Source: Flavobacterium sp. M31R6 (GTDB lineage Bacteria > Bacteroidota > Bacteroidia > Flavobacteriales > Flavobacteriaceae). Taken from it: a stretch of 64,000 bases of DNA. Where the stretch lies: assembly GCF_013284035.1 (NCBI RefSeq), contig NZ_CP054141.1, positions 3,720,001 to 3,784,000 of the forward strand. The letters are read 5' to 3'. Every line of letters starts with the position of its first letter. The stretch's first letter is position 1. Below, piece after piece: positions 1-9,209 of the stretch. The translations under genes were made by a program, and so were the position numbers. The notes beneath the pieces are model-generated. The model was not told the origin of the DNA, did not search any database, and saw only the letters and a list, made by a program, of their open reading frames with translations.

Positions 1-1
1 T

Positions 2-547
2 TATAATTCGCTTTTAAAAAATCGGAATTTAGATTGGCTTTCTTTTTATAATGGATTTAAAAAAAAATCCGAAGATTTACATCAAGCCACAGCCGACTTA
101 AATATCAAATTATGGTTGGAGAACGACAGCAATGTAAAAGTGGATCGAGCCAGTATGGCCTATTCAGTCGAAATTCGCAGTCCCTTTTTAGACTATAGAA
201 TTATAGAATTGGCCAGAACATTGCCTGTTTCTTATCGGTACCAAAAAGGGAGAAAGAAACGAATTCTGAGAGATATTTTGAAGGAGTATATACCTGAAGA
301 TGTTTTTGAACAGCCCAAAAAAGGATTTTCAGTTCCAATGGATTCTTGGATCCGCAATGAATTAAAAGAAGAATTTCTTCAAAATTTACCTGATGCTTTT
401 TTGGAGCAAGTTCCCAATTTGAATGTTCCAAAATTCAAAAAAATGCTTCAAAACCATCTTAACGGAAAACAGGATTACTCCTCCTATATCTGGCGGGTTT
501 ATGTGTTATCCAAATGGTATCAGGAATTTGGCTATTTTAAAAAATAA
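2..547 (+). CDS. Asparagine synthetase-like amidotransferase, C-terminal part (5' end outside window)
   Basis: The reading frame is open from base 2, so this is the C-terminal end of a longer gene. The visible part carries the block VDRASMAYSVEIRSPFLD followed by IIELARTLP, which is the conserved ATP-pyrophosphatase region of AsnB-type asparagine synthetases, and later KKGFSVPMDSWIR, also typical of the family. In polysaccharide loci such proteins are thought to amidate uronic acids or other sugar carboxylates rather than make free asparagine; that role is inferred from the neighbours. The stop codon overlaps the start of the next gene by one base (TAATG), so it is translationally coupled to the glycosyltransferase. 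The N-terminal glutaminase domain cannot be checked here. Confidence 0.8.
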   Translation, partial: YNSLLKNRNLDWLSFYNGFKKKSEDLHQATADLNIKLWLENDSNVKVDRASMAYSVEIRSPFLDYRIIELARTLPVSYRYQKGRKKRILRDILKEYIPEDVFEQPKKGFSVPMDSWIRNELKEEFLQNLPDAFLEQVPNLNVPKFKKMLQNHLNGKQDYSSYIWRVYVLSKWYQEFGYFKK

Positions 548-1617
548 TGGATAGAAAAAAAATACTATTTGTTGCTCCCACTTTGAAAGCAGGTGGAGCT
601 GAACGCATAACTGCTTTTCTGGCTCAGAATATAAACACAACTTTATTTGAAGTAAAATTAATCGTTATTGGTTTTGAGAAAGATGCTATTTATGACATTC
701 AAAACATCGAGACCCATTTCCTTAACAAATCCAGATATTTAAAAGCCATTCCTTTATTGTTACAAATGATAAAAAAAGAAAAACCAAATATTGTTTTTAG
801 TTCCTCTGGTCATATCAACAGTACAATGGGGCTTTTTAGTTTATTTTTTTCCAAAATAAAATTCATCATCAGGGAAACCAATATCGTTTCTGTAGTGAAT
901 GAATTTCCGCAGGAAAAAAATCGTCTGTTGTTTTTTTTGATGCAACAATTGTATCCATATTTGGATGTCATCATTTGCCAAAGCCATGATATGAAAACTG
1001 ATTTGGTTCAAAAACTGGCCATTGATTCATCCAAAATCACCGTTATAAACAACCCAATTATAAACGAAATCCAAACCGTAAAACCTAAAAATAAATCGGG
1101 TACCATACGCTTCATTACTGTTGGGAGAATGAGTTGGATCAAGGGACATTTGCGTATTTTAAAAATATTATCCCAACTAAAATATGATTTTCAATATACC
1201 ATAATTGGAACTGGATTGGAAAACGAATGTCAGATTATTCAAGAAGAAGTCCTGAGACTAAAATTGGAAGAGAAAGTTCATTTTATTCCTTTTACATCTA
1301 ATATTTTAAGTGAAATGCAACAGCATGATTTCTTTTTGCAAGGTTCCTATGTAGAAGGTTTTCCAAATGCATTACTCGAAAGTTGTTCTGTGGGAACTCC
1401 TGTTTTGGCCTTTGAAGCTCCTGGAGGAACAAGAGAAATTATCCAAAACGGTATCAATGGCTATTTGGCAAAAAATGAAACTGAAATGCTTTCGATTTTA
1501 AATAATTTGGAACTCATTCAAAAAATAAAAGCAGAAGACGTCATCCAGAGTGTCTCCAAAAAATTCGACAAATCAAGTATTCTAAATCAATACGAAACTT
1601 TGTTTTTATCTGCATGA
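547..1617 (+). CDS. Glycosyltransferase family 4 (GT-B fold)
   Basis: 356-residue protein with a GT-B layout. The N-terminal half opens with ILFVAPTLKAGGAERI, the usual start of capsule GT4 enzymes. The C-terminal nucleotide-sugar-binding half has FITVGRMSWIKGH and the E-x7-E type motif EGFPNALLESCSVGTP near residues 270-290. It should transfer a sugar from a nucleotide donor to the lipid-linked repeat unit on the cytoplasmic face of the inner membrane. Donor and acceptor cannot be told from sequence. It overlaps the upstream gene by one base and the downstream GT2 gene by four (ATGA), as expected for one operon. Confidence 0.87.
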   Translation: MDRKKILFVAPTLKAGGAERITAFLAQNINTTLFEVKLIVIGFEKDAIYDIQNIETHFLNKSRYLKAIPLLLQMIKKEKPNIVFSSSGHINSTMGLFSLFFSKIKFIIRETNIVSVVNEFPQEKNRLLFFLMQQLYPYLDVIICQSHDMKTDLVQKLAIDSSKITVINNPIINEIQTVKPKNKSGTIRFITVGRMSWIKGHLRILKILSQLKYDFQYTIIGTGLENECQIIQEEVLRLKLEEKVHFIPFTSNILSEMQQHDFFLQGSYVEGFPNALLESCSVGTPVLAFEAPGGTREIIQNGINGYLAKNETEMLSILNNLELIQKIKAEDVIQSVSKKFDKSSILNQYETLFLSA

Positions 1618-2495
1618 CGATGAAAGCATTAACCATTTTTACGGCCACTTACAACAGAGGATATTGTTTGTACCAACTTTATGAAAGTCTGGTAAGACAA
1701 ACCCATTCTAGTTTTATTTGGATGGTTATTGATGATGGCTCAACCGATAACACAAGTTCATTAGTACAGTCGTGGATTAAAGAAAATAAAATAGAAATTC
1801 TGTATATCCATCAAGAAAACAAAGGGATGAATGGCGCTCACAATACCGCTTATGCCAATATAAGAACATCGTGGAATGTCAGTATTGACTCGGATGATTA
1901 TATGCCAAATAATGCTGTGGAATTAATCTTGAAAAGCATTCCAAATTTAGATTCCAAATTCGCAGGAATTGTAGGATTGGACAGTGATTTCAAAGGAAAT
2001 TTAATTGGTACCAAATTTCCGAAAAACATAATTCAAAGCACCCTTTCAGATTTATACCATAAACATGGTGTAAAAGGAGATAAAAAAATAGTCTATCGCA
2101 CCGAAGTCATACAAAAATACGCACCATATCCAATCATTGAAGGAGAAAAATTCATTCCTCCTGGCTATTTGTATCGATTAATTGATCAAGACTATGTTCT
2201 CAAACCCATTAACGAAATATTTGTCATTGTTAATTATCAAAAAGATGGTTTTACAAAAAACCTATTTTCGCTGTATCGCAATAATCCGAGAGGTTTTGCT
2301 TTACATCGAATCCTTAAAATTAATTTAAGCACTAATATGAAAGAGCGATTTAAGAATATGGTTCATCTGATTTCTTGCTCCCTTTTTGCAAAAGATATCA
2401 ACTATTTAAAACAAACCAAGAGTCCTTTTTTGATTGTATCTGCATTCCCATTTGGCCTGCTTTTGAATGGTTACATTAGATTAAAACAAAAATAA
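1614..2495 (+). CDS. Glycosyltransferase family 2 (GT-A fold)
   Basis: 293-residue protein. The N-terminus TIFTATYNRGYCLYQLYESL is the classic GT2 opening, followed by WMVIDDGSTDNT and a SIDSDDYM segment that supplies the metal/nucleotide-binding acidic motif. This family uses nucleotide-diphospho-sugars and inverts the anomeric configuration. The start at 1614 lies in an ATGA overlap with the preceding GT4 stop; a second ATG six bases later (1620) is an equally possible start. It probably adds one residue of the polysaccharide repeat unit. Linkage and substrate are unknown. Confidence 0.87.
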   Translation: MTMKALTIFTATYNRGYCLYQLYESLVRQTHSSFIWMVIDDGSTDNTSSLVQSWIKENKIEILYIHQENKGMNGAHNTAYANIRTSWNVSIDSDDYMPNNAVELILKSIPNLDSKFAGIVGLDSDFKGNLIGTKFPKNIIQSTLSDLYHKHGVKGDKKIVYRTEVIQKYAPYPIIEGEKFIPPGYLYRLIDQDYVLKPINEIFVIVNYQKDGFTKNLFSLYRNNPRGFALHRILKINLSTNMKERFKNMVHLISCSLFAKDINYLKQTKSPFLIVSAFPFGLLLNGYIRLKQK

Positions 2496-2509
2496 TCTGA
2501 TTTTATTAA

Positions 2510-3580
2510 ATGAAAAAAATACTGATCATTTTACCCAACGACACTTTAGGAGGCGCCGAGCAAATCTTAAAGATGATCGCTCAGTATTATTCGGATGCAT
2601 TGGTAGAAGTACAATTTTTGAAGCACAAAACGAATAAGGAATGGACAATAGACAATCGATTTATCCAATTAAAATATCAAAATACAGACTCAGAATATTG
2701 GGGTGCTTTATTTTATGCTTGGAATCTTTTGATAAAACCTAAAAAAAAGTACGATTATATATTTACCTCACACGTTTTTGTTACCGGTATGGTAGGAGTT
2801 TTTGTTCGTTTGGGACTCATTCAAAAAAAACATTTTATAGGGAGAGAATCTACTCGAATATTTGAGCGTTTTAATGGTTACAAACTCTTTTTATATGAAA
2901 AAATGTACCAATTGGGTTATCCGAGTCTTGACTTATTAGTTTGTCAAACCCAACAGATGAAAAAGGATTTGATTACCAATTTGCCTTGGATTGATCAAAA
3001 AATAAATATTAAAGTTATTCCCAATCCGGTTAATTTAATTCCAATAAAAACAGCCGAAGCTTTACATATCGAGTTTCCATTCATTGTAAGCGCCGGAAGA
3101 TTAATACCAGAAAAGGGATTTGATATTTTGATTAATGCTTTCAAAGAAATCGCAAAAACACATCCTGATTTACTATTGATTATTTTGGGGGAAGGCAAAG
3201 AAAGACAAAATTTAGAACTTCAAATAAAAGAACTCCATTTAGAAAGCTCAGTAATTTTAAAAGGTCATGTTTCAAATGTTTATCCTTATTTTAAAGCAGC
3301 CAAAGTTTGTGTGGTTTCGTCAAGAATAGAAGGTTTTCCGAATGTTTTATTACAAATGATGTCACAAAATAATCATGTGGTTTCGACAAAATGCACAGAT
3401 GAGATCGATTTGATCCCTGGAATTTCAACTGTCGAAACTGCAAATGATATAAATTTAAGCAAGGCAATATTAAAATCGTTGAGTGATGATCACTCCAAAA
3501 ACAGCATTCTTTTTCAATCCTTTCTTCAGGAAAGATCCATAGAAAATTTCATTGTAACTATAGAAGTAGAACTTCAATAA
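2510..3580 (+). CDS. Glycosyltransferase family 4
   Basis: 356-residue GT-B type enzyme. It opens with KKILIILPNDTLGGAEQILK, has the second-domain start FIVSAGRLIPEKGFDILINA around residue 190, and carries the motif RIEGFPNVLLQMMS that binds the donor nucleotide-sugar. It resembles the first GT4 of the cluster in length and layout but the sequences clearly differ. It begins 14 bases after the GT2 stop and overlaps the next GT4 by one base, so it belongs to the same transcript. It is expected to be a cytoplasmic, membrane-associated repeat-unit assembly enzyme. Confidence 0.87.
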   Translation: MKKILIILPNDTLGGAEQILKMIAQYYSDALVEVQFLKHKTNKEWTIDNRFIQLKYQNTDSEYWGALFYAWNLLIKPKKKYDYIFTSHVFVTGMVGVFVRLGLIQKKHFIGRESTRIFERFNGYKLFLYEKMYQLGYPSLDLLVCQTQQMKKDLITNLPWIDQKINIKVIPNPVNLIPIKTAEALHIEFPFIVSAGRLIPEKGFDILINAFKEIAKTHPDLLLIILGEGKERQNLELQIKELHLESSVILKGHVSNVYPYFKAAKVCVVSSRIEGFPNVLLQMMSQNNHVVSTKCTDEIDLIPGISTVETANDINLSKAILKSLSDDHSKNSILFQSFLQERSIENFIVTIEVELQ

Positions 3581-4734
3581 TGAAAAAACTCACCCGCATC
3601 ACTACCGTTCCAATTTCTCTTGAAAAGCTGTTAAACAATCAACTGCTTTTTATGAAGGATTATTATGAAGTTACTGCAATTTCATCAGATAAAGAAACCT
3701 TAGAAAGAGTGGGAAAATCACAAAATGTTCCTGTTTATGTAGTAGAAATGACCAGAAAAATAACGCCTTGGCAAGACTTAAAAGCGTTGTGGCAACTGTA
3801 TCGTTATCTCAAAAAAGAACAACCATTAATAGTTCATACACATACTCCTAAAGCCGGAACAATCGGGATGATTGCCTCAAAATTGGCCGGTGTTCCGCAT
3901 CGTTTACATACTGTTGCAGGTCTGCCTTTACTGGAAACTAATGGTGGTAAACGAAAACTATTGAATTTTGTAGAGAAAATAACCTACTCCTGCGCTTCCA
4001 AAATTTATCCTAATTCCAAAGGGTTGAAAAATATTATTATTCAAGAAGGTTTTTGTAAACCTGAAAAAATAAAAATTATCGCGAACGGCAGTACCAATGG
4101 GATAGATACCCAATTTTTCAATCCAGAGAAAATATCAAATGAGGTTTTGTTCCAATTAAAAAAAACTTTAGGAATAAACCCCGATGATTTTGTTTTTGTG
4201 TATGTTGGTCGATTGACGGGTGATAAAGGCATAAATGAACTGGTGGTTGCTTTCCAAAAAATTATATCAGAATTTAATCATGCTAAACTGTTATTAGTTG
4301 GTTTTTTCGAATCAGAATTAGACCCACTCCATAATGACACATTATTTGAAATCAAAGATAATGAGCGAGTAATTTTTGTACCATTTCAAAAAGATATCCG
4401 TCCCTATTATGCAGTTTCAAATGTTTTGGTTTTTCCCAGTTATCGCGAAGGTTTTCCCAATGCCGTTTTGGAAGCAGGTGCAATGGGTTTGCCAAGCATT
4501 GTAACAAATATCAATGGTTGCAATGAAATAATTGAAGATTACAAAAATGGAATTTTAATTCCTCCCAAAGATACTGTTGCACTTTTTATGGCAATGAAAA
4601 AAGTAATCTCAGACACTAATCTGCGAAGTTATTTACACCAAAATGCAAGACCAATGGTTGTTTCTCGATTTGAACAAATTGTGGTTTGGAAAGCCCTTTT
4701 AGATGAATATCAAAAACTGGAAGGTCATGTATAA
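3580..4734 (+). CDS. Glycosyltransferase family 4 (CapM/PglA-like)
   Basis: 384-residue GT4 enzyme. The segment IVHTHTPKAGTIGMIASKLA followed by HRLHTVAGLPLLE is characteristic of the CapM/PglA-like branch, which often acts second in repeat-unit assembly, on the product of a PglC/WcaJ-type phosphoglycosyl transferase. The C-terminal half shows FVYVGRLTGDKGINELV and YREGFPNAVLEAGAMGLP. The phosphoglycosyl transferase gene follows directly and overlaps this one by a few bases, which fits that order of action. The exact donor sugar is not determinable. Confidence 0.88.
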   Translation: MKKLTRITTVPISLEKLLNNQLLFMKDYYEVTAISSDKETLERVGKSQNVPVYVVEMTRKITPWQDLKALWQLYRYLKKEQPLIVHTHTPKAGTIGMIASKLAGVPHRLHTVAGLPLLETNGGKRKLLNFVEKITYSCASKIYPNSKGLKNIIIQEGFCKPEKIKIIANGSTNGIDTQFFNPEKISNEVLFQLKKTLGINPDDFVFVYVGRLTGDKGINELVVAFQKIISEFNHAKLLLVGFFESELDPLHNDTLFEIKDNERVIFVPFQKDIRPYYAVSNVLVFPSYREGFPNAVLEAGAMGLPSIVTNINGCNEIIEDYKNGILIPPKDTVALFMAMKKVISDTNLRSYLHQNARPMVVSRFEQIVVWKALLDEYQKLEGHV

Positions 4735-5323
4735 TCCTTTTTTCAAAAGAATAATTGATATAATTCTAGCAAGCATAAACCTAGTGTTACTTGCACCATT
4801 ATTTTTAATTATTACAATTGTGCTTTTTATTGCAAATGAAGGAGAACCTTTCTTCATTCAAAAAAGACCTGGAAAAAATGGCCAAATATTCCATATCATT
4901 AAATTCAAAACTATGACTAATAGAAAAGATGCTAATGGAAACTTACTTCCCGATTCCAGAAGAATGACCAAATTAGGCAACTTTGCCCGAAGAATGTCAC
5001 TAGATGAAATCCCTCAACTCATCAATGTAATCCGAGGTGACATGAGTCTTGTGGGACCAAGGCCTTTATTACCCGAATATTTGCCTTTATATAATGAAAC
5101 TCAAAAACGACGCCATGAAGTGAAACCTGGTATGACTGGATGGGCTCAAGTCAATAAAGAAAATATCACTTCTTGGCAAACAAAATTTGAATATGATTTA
5201 TGGTATATTGAAAATAAAAGCTTTTTTTTGGATTTAAAAATTGTATTTTTAACTCTAAAAAAGGTACTTATACCACTGAAAACCAATACAACAACGACAG
5301 AATCGTTTAACGGTAAAAATTAA
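4727..5323 (+). CDS. Phosphoglycosyl transferase (PglC/WcaJ catalytic-domain type), initiating sugar transferase
   Basis: A protein of about 198 residues with one N-terminal hydrophobic segment (about residues 10-33) followed by the bacterial sugar-transferase domain: PFFIQKRPGKNGQIFHIIKF, the invariant RRMSLDEIPQLINVIRGDMS, LVGPRPLLPEYLP and KPGMTGWAQVN. The DE pair in SLDEIP is the catalytic acidic dyad of this superfamily. It moves a sugar-1-phosphate from a UDP-sugar to undecaprenyl phosphate, starting repeat-unit synthesis. The frame is open from an ATG at 4703, but 4727 gives the usual PglC start just before the membrane segment and a short 8-base overlap, so I prefer it. The length matches the short PglC form, without the extra N-terminal membrane domain of WcaJ/WbaP. 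Confidence 0.9.
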   Translation: MYNPFFKRIIDIILASINLVLLAPLFLIITIVLFIANEGEPFFIQKRPGKNGQIFHIIKFKTMTNRKDANGNLLPDSRRMTKLGNFARRMSLDEIPQLINVIRGDMSLVGPRPLLPEYLPLYNETQKRRHEVKPGMTGWAQVNKENITSWQTKFEYDLWYIENKSFFLDLKIVFLTLKKVLIPLKTNTTTTESFNGKN

Positions 5324-5325
5324 CT

Positions 5326-6360
5326 ATGAGTAACATCTTAATCACTTGTGCAGGAAAAAGAGTCTCCCTTGTTCGTTCGTTTAAAACTGAACTGAAACTT
5401 ATTTTTTCGGATTCAAAAGTATATACCACTGATTCCTCACCTGAAAAATCAGCTGCTTGCAGAGTTTCTGATGGTTACTTTAAAGTATCCCCAGTTACCC
5501 ATTACAATTATATTGACGATCTGCTTCAAATTGCAATTGACAATAACATTAAACTAATCATACCAACGATTGATCCTGAGTTACTTGTTTTATCTCAAAA
5601 CATAGATCTATTCAAAAAACACCATATCGAAATCCTAATTTCGGATTATGAGAATATCGAAACATTAATAAACAAAAGGCTTACCAATGTTTTTTTTAAA
5701 AAATTAGGAATTAATTATGCCAAAGAATTTGACAAAGACAATTTCACTTTACCGCTTTATATAAAGCCAATCGACGGTAGTCGAAGTATTGATAATTATA
5801 TTGTAAAAAAGGAATCAGAATTGACAGCTTATCATTTCTCAAATGAAAAATTATTATTTTTTGAGTATTTGGAGCATACCGATTTTACAGAATATACCAT
5901 CGATATGTATTTTGACAAAACAAATAATCTAAAATGTTTGATTCCTAGGGAGAGACTGGAAATTCGCGCAGGTGAAGTCAATAAGGCCATAACAAGAAGA
6001 ACTTGGTTTATTGATGAAATTGCCTCAAAGTTCAAACACATTTCAGGATTAAGAGGATGTATATCTTTACAGTTATTTGTCAATAATGAAACAGAAATAC
6101 TTTATGGTATCGAAATTAACCCCCGGTTTAGCGGTGGATTTCCGTTAAGCTACCTTGCAGGAGGAAACTATCCAAAATGGATTATACAAGAATATATACT
6201 GGGAGAATCCCAATTAGCTTATCATGAAGATTGGGAGGAAAATCTAATGATGTTACGCTATGATGATGAAATTTTGATTCGAGATTATGATTCTGTTCGT
6301 GAAATAAAATTCAATACCAACAAATCCGAAAAAATAACAATTGATAAAAAAACCCTTTAA
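5326..6360 (+). CDS. ATP-grasp ligase (CarB-like) in polysaccharide cluster
   Basis: 344-residue protein with the layout of stand-alone ATP-grasp ligases annotated as carbamoyl-phosphate-synthase-like. It has an N-terminal Rossmann-like pre-ATP-grasp part (NILITCAGKRVSLVRSF, then IIPTIDPELLVLS), an ATP-binding centre around residues 110-220, and the Mg-binding end segment ILYGIEINPRFSGGFPLSYL, where E and N of EINPR coordinate metal. Such enzymes form amide or peptide-like bonds through an acyl-phosphate. It follows the sugar transferase by three bases and precedes methyltransferase and aminotransferase genes, so it may attach an amino acid or other acid to an amino sugar. That substrate is inference; only the fold is supported. 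Confidence 0.75.
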   Translation: MSNILITCAGKRVSLVRSFKTELKLIFSDSKVYTTDSSPEKSAACRVSDGYFKVSPVTHYNYIDDLLQIAIDNNIKLIIPTIDPELLVLSQNIDLFKKHHIEILISDYENIETLINKRLTNVFFKKLGINYAKEFDKDNFTLPLYIKPIDGSRSIDNYIVKKESELTAYHFSNEKLLFFEYLEHTDFTEYTIDMYFDKTNNLKCLIPRERLEIRAGEVNKAITRRTWFIDEIASKFKHISGLRGCISLQLFVNNETEILYGIEINPRFSGGFPLSYLAGGNYPKWIIQEYILGESQLAYHEDWEENLMMLRYDDEILIRDYDSVREIKFNTNKSEKITIDKKTL

Positions 6361-6419
6361 CGTTACTAACTACCATCTTGTTTATTTTAGAATTTTAATG
6401 AATAAAATATCAACAAAAA

Positions 6420-7220
6420 ATGGATATAATTAGAAGACTTTTTCTAAAAACACTTAAGGCTACAGCTATAAATACAACTATTACCCATCACTATACAAAT
6501 AAAAAATTCCTCATAAACACCTATCATCATAAAGGCTATTGGTACTTTGGGAAAAAAAGAGAAGAAAACACTATCCGAATATTTCAAAAATGGATTAGAA
6601 AAGGTGACTATGTTTTGGAAATTGGTGGACATATTGGTTATTTCACTACTTTATATTCCATATTAGTTGGAGAAACAGGAAAAATTGATGTTTTTGAACC
6701 CAGTGAGCTTAATTTATTTTATTTAAAAAAAAACATTGGGTTTCTGAAAAAAAAAACACAACAAATCATAGCTGTAGAAAATGTCGGAGCCGGAAATGTC
6801 AATGGAACTTTTGATTTTTATATAGACCCCATATCTGGCCAAAATAATTCATTCATTAAGAACTTCGATGGGTTTTTATCCAGTCGAAAATTATCCGCCG
6901 AAACTTCTTCGGAGATGATTGTTACTCAAGCAAAAGTAATTACTTTAGACAGTTATTATGAAAAAGCTATTCGTTTACCCGATTTTGTGAAAATTGATGT
7001 TGAAGGATATGAATGGAATGTATTACAAGGATTTAAAAATACTATTGCTAATCATCGACCAAAAATAATGGTAGAGATCCAAAATGAAGCTAAAAATATT
7101 TTAACTTTTTTTAAAAAATATGATTATACGATCTACAACGACAAATTAGAAGAGATTATTGACTATAATGATTATCTAAATAAAAAAACCCCGAATATAT
7201 TCTTCCAATATTACCATTAA
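6420..7220 (+). CDS. FkbM-family SAM-dependent methyltransferase
   Basis: 266-residue class I methyltransferase. The SAM-binding motif I is VLEIGGHIGYFTTLYS, followed by the acidic ribose-binding end of strand 2, IDVFEPSELN. The FkbM signature is VKIDVEGYEWNVLQGF near residue 190. The family O-methylates sugars, polyketides and other hydroxylated compounds. In this cluster the target is probably a hydroxyl on a repeat-unit sugar. It ends two bases before the DegT aminotransferase start. The 59-base gap upstream is the widest among the assembly genes but shows no terminator. Confidence 0.85.
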   Translation: MDIIRRLFLKTLKATAINTTITHHYTNKKFLINTYHHKGYWYFGKKREENTIRIFQKWIRKGDYVLEIGGHIGYFTTLYSILVGETGKIDVFEPSELNLFYLKKNIGFLKKKTQQIIAVENVGAGNVNGTFDFYIDPISGQNNSFIKNFDGFLSSRKLSAETSSEMIVTQAKVITLDSYYEKAIRLPDFVKIDVEGYEWNVLQGFKNTIANHRPKIMVEIQNEAKNILTFFKKYDYTIYNDKLEEIIDYNDYLNKKTPNIFFQYYH

Positions 7221-7221
7221 A

Positions 7222-8364
7222 ATGAACAACCAAAAAATATGGCTATCATCCCCACACATGGGAGGAACTGAACTCAATTACATTCATGAGGCCTTTGACA
7301 CTAATTGGATTGCACCATTGGGAGCAAACATAACCGAATTTGAACATGATTTAGAAAAATATCTATCCCATGGTCTTTTTGTAACGGCTCTCAGCTCAGC
7401 AACTGCAGCTATCCATTTGGGTCTAATTCTCTTGGGAGTAAAGACAGGTGATGTTGTTATCTGCCAATCACTCACCTTTTCGGCATCGGCAAACCCTATT
7501 CTTTATCAAGGTGCAACTCCCGTATTTATCGACAGCGAGCTTGAAACTTGGAATCTTTGCCCGATTGCTTTAGAAAATGCTATTGTGGACTGTATTTACA
7601 AAGGACAAATACCAAAAGCAATCATTACTGTTCATTTATATGGTATTCCATATCAAATAGAAAAAATAAGAGCTGTTGCCGACAAATACAACATCCCTAT
7701 TCTTGAAGACAGTGCAGAGGCTTTGGGCAGTAGCTACAAAGGAAATAAATGTGGCACTTTTGGAGACATCAGCGTTTTTTCATTCAATGGAAACAAAATC
7801 ATAACCACTTCTGGAGGTGGCGCAATTGTTACCTCAAATCATCAATTAAAGAAAAAAGCTCAGTTTCTAGCCTCACAATCAAAGGATGAAGCTCCTCACT
7901 ATCAACACAGCGAAGTAGGATATAATTACCAGATGAGCAATATTTGCGCAGGCATTGGTCGAGGACAGATGAGAGTATTGGATGAACATATTACTTTAAG
8001 GAGGGCAATGCATGATTTTTATGTATCCCTTTTTGAAAACATTCCCGGAATTACTGTTTATTCTACAACAAATCCAGATTACTTCGCCAATTACTGGTTG
8101 ACTTCCATACTTGTAAATCCTAAGGAAACCAAAAATGGAATCGATCGGGAGACCATCCGATTGACGTTGTTGGATTCCAATATAGAATGCAGACCCTTAT
8201 GGAAACCCATGCATCTGCAACCGCTCTATAAAAACTATCCTTTTTATGGAAATAAAATTGCCGAAACACTGTTTGAAAACGGACTGAGTTTACCCTCAGG
8301 TTCTAATCTAACTGATTTGGATAGAGATCGAATAGGCACTGTTTTGCAAAAATTATTGGGATAA
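7222..8364 (+). CDS. DegT/DnrJ/EryC1/StrS-family PLP aminotransferase
   Basis: 380-residue sugar aminotransferase. The PLP lysine is in SFNGNKIITTSGGGAIV (Lys192), preceded by the cofactor-binding aspartate in IPILEDSAEALGS and followed by GYNYQMSNICAGIGRGQM, all hallmark blocks of the PglE/PseC-like group. It should convert a nucleotide-4-keto-6-deoxy sugar to its 4-amino form. No 4,6-dehydratase or N-acetyltransferase gene is visible in the window; those steps may be encoded upstream. It sits between the FkbM gene and the export genes, which suggests an amino sugar in the polymer. Confidence 0.9.
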   Translation: MNNQKIWLSSPHMGGTELNYIHEAFDTNWIAPLGANITEFEHDLEKYLSHGLFVTALSSATAAIHLGLILLGVKTGDVVICQSLTFSASANPILYQGATPVFIDSELETWNLCPIALENAIVDCIYKGQIPKAIITVHLYGIPYQIEKIRAVADKYNIPILEDSAEALGSSYKGNKCGTFGDISVFSFNGNKIITTSGGGAIVTSNHQLKKKAQFLASQSKDEAPHYQHSEVGYNYQMSNICAGIGRGQMRVLDEHITLRRAMHDFYVSLFENIPGITVYSTTNPDYFANYWLTSILVNPKETKNGIDRETIRLTLLDSNIECRPLWKPMHLQPLYKNYPFYGNKIAETLFENGLSLPSGSNLTDLDRDRIGTVLQKLLG

Positions 8365-8410
8365 TTCGGTTAGAATTATTAAATATTGACTTCGAAAAAT
8401 AGATCAACAT

Positions 8411-9202
8411 ATGGATTCAACTTTATCATTTAAAAAAATATCTTTATTATGTCTAACCCTACTCCTTTTTTCCTGTGCTTCTCGGAAAGATATAGTTTAC
8501 TATCAAGATATTGATAAAACTTCTTTACAAGAAAAAACCAATTCATATGAAATAAAAATACAACCCGATGATTTGCTTATGATTATCGTTTCTGCAGAAG
8601 ATTCCGAAATTGCAGCTCCTTTTAATTTAAAAACTTACACAACTGTAAATCCAAACAAACAAGATGTTGCCGGTGCTCAAACTACCCAATTGTATTTGGT
8701 CGATTCCAATGGATTTATTGATTTCCCAATTTTAGGACGATTAAAAGTAAGTGGAATGGCAAGGTCGCAAGTCATACAACTTTTGCAAGACAAAATTTCG
8801 GTCTATATCAAGAACCCCATCATCAATCTTCGCATCATGAATTTTAAAATTTCGGTACAGGGAGAGGTAACATTACCAGGCACATATACTATTTCATCGG
8901 AACGCGTGACCCTAATTGAAGCTTTATCGATGGCTAAAGATTTAACCATTTATGGAAAACGTGATAACATCTTAATTATACGAGAAATTGACGGCGTAAA
9001 AACCTATAACAGAATTGATATTACAAAAGCTGATTTCATGAATTCTCCTTTTTACTATTTGGCACAGAATGATGTTGTTTATGTAGAACCCAATAAAAAT
9101 AAGATTAACGGATCGGCAGTAGGTCCAAACACAGGAGTCATAATTTCAATCACTTCCTTATTGATTACATTAATAACTTTGATCGTAACGACCTCAAAAT
9201 AA
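8411..9202 (+). CDS. Polysaccharide export outer-membrane lipoprotein (Wza-like)
   Basis: 263-residue protein with a lipoprotein signal (hydrophobic h-region then FSC, Cys22). The body contains the poly-export domain, including SNGFIDFPILGRLKVSGM and KNPIINLRIMNFKISVQGEV, followed by an SLBB-like segment LPGTYTISSERVTLIEAL. A hydrophobic stretch near the C-terminus (about 240-258) is typical of the Bacteroidota form. It is expected to form the outer-membrane export channel together with the Wzc-like protein encoded eight bases downstream. It is shorter than E. coli Wza (about 380 residues), as is usual in this phylum. Confidence 0.88.
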   Translation: MDSTLSFKKISLLCLTLLLFSCASRKDIVYYQDIDKTSLQEKTNSYEIKIQPDDLLMIIVSAEDSEIAAPFNLKTYTTVNPNKQDVAGAQTTQLYLVDSNGFIDFPILGRLKVSGMARSQVIQLLQDKISVYIKNPIINLRIMNFKISVQGEVTLPGTYTISSERVTLIEALSMAKDLTIYGKRDNILIIREIDGVKTYNRIDITKADFMNSPFYYLAQNDVVYVEPNKNKINGSAVGPNTGVIISITSLLITLITLIVTTSK

Positions 9203-9209
9203 TCCTTCT

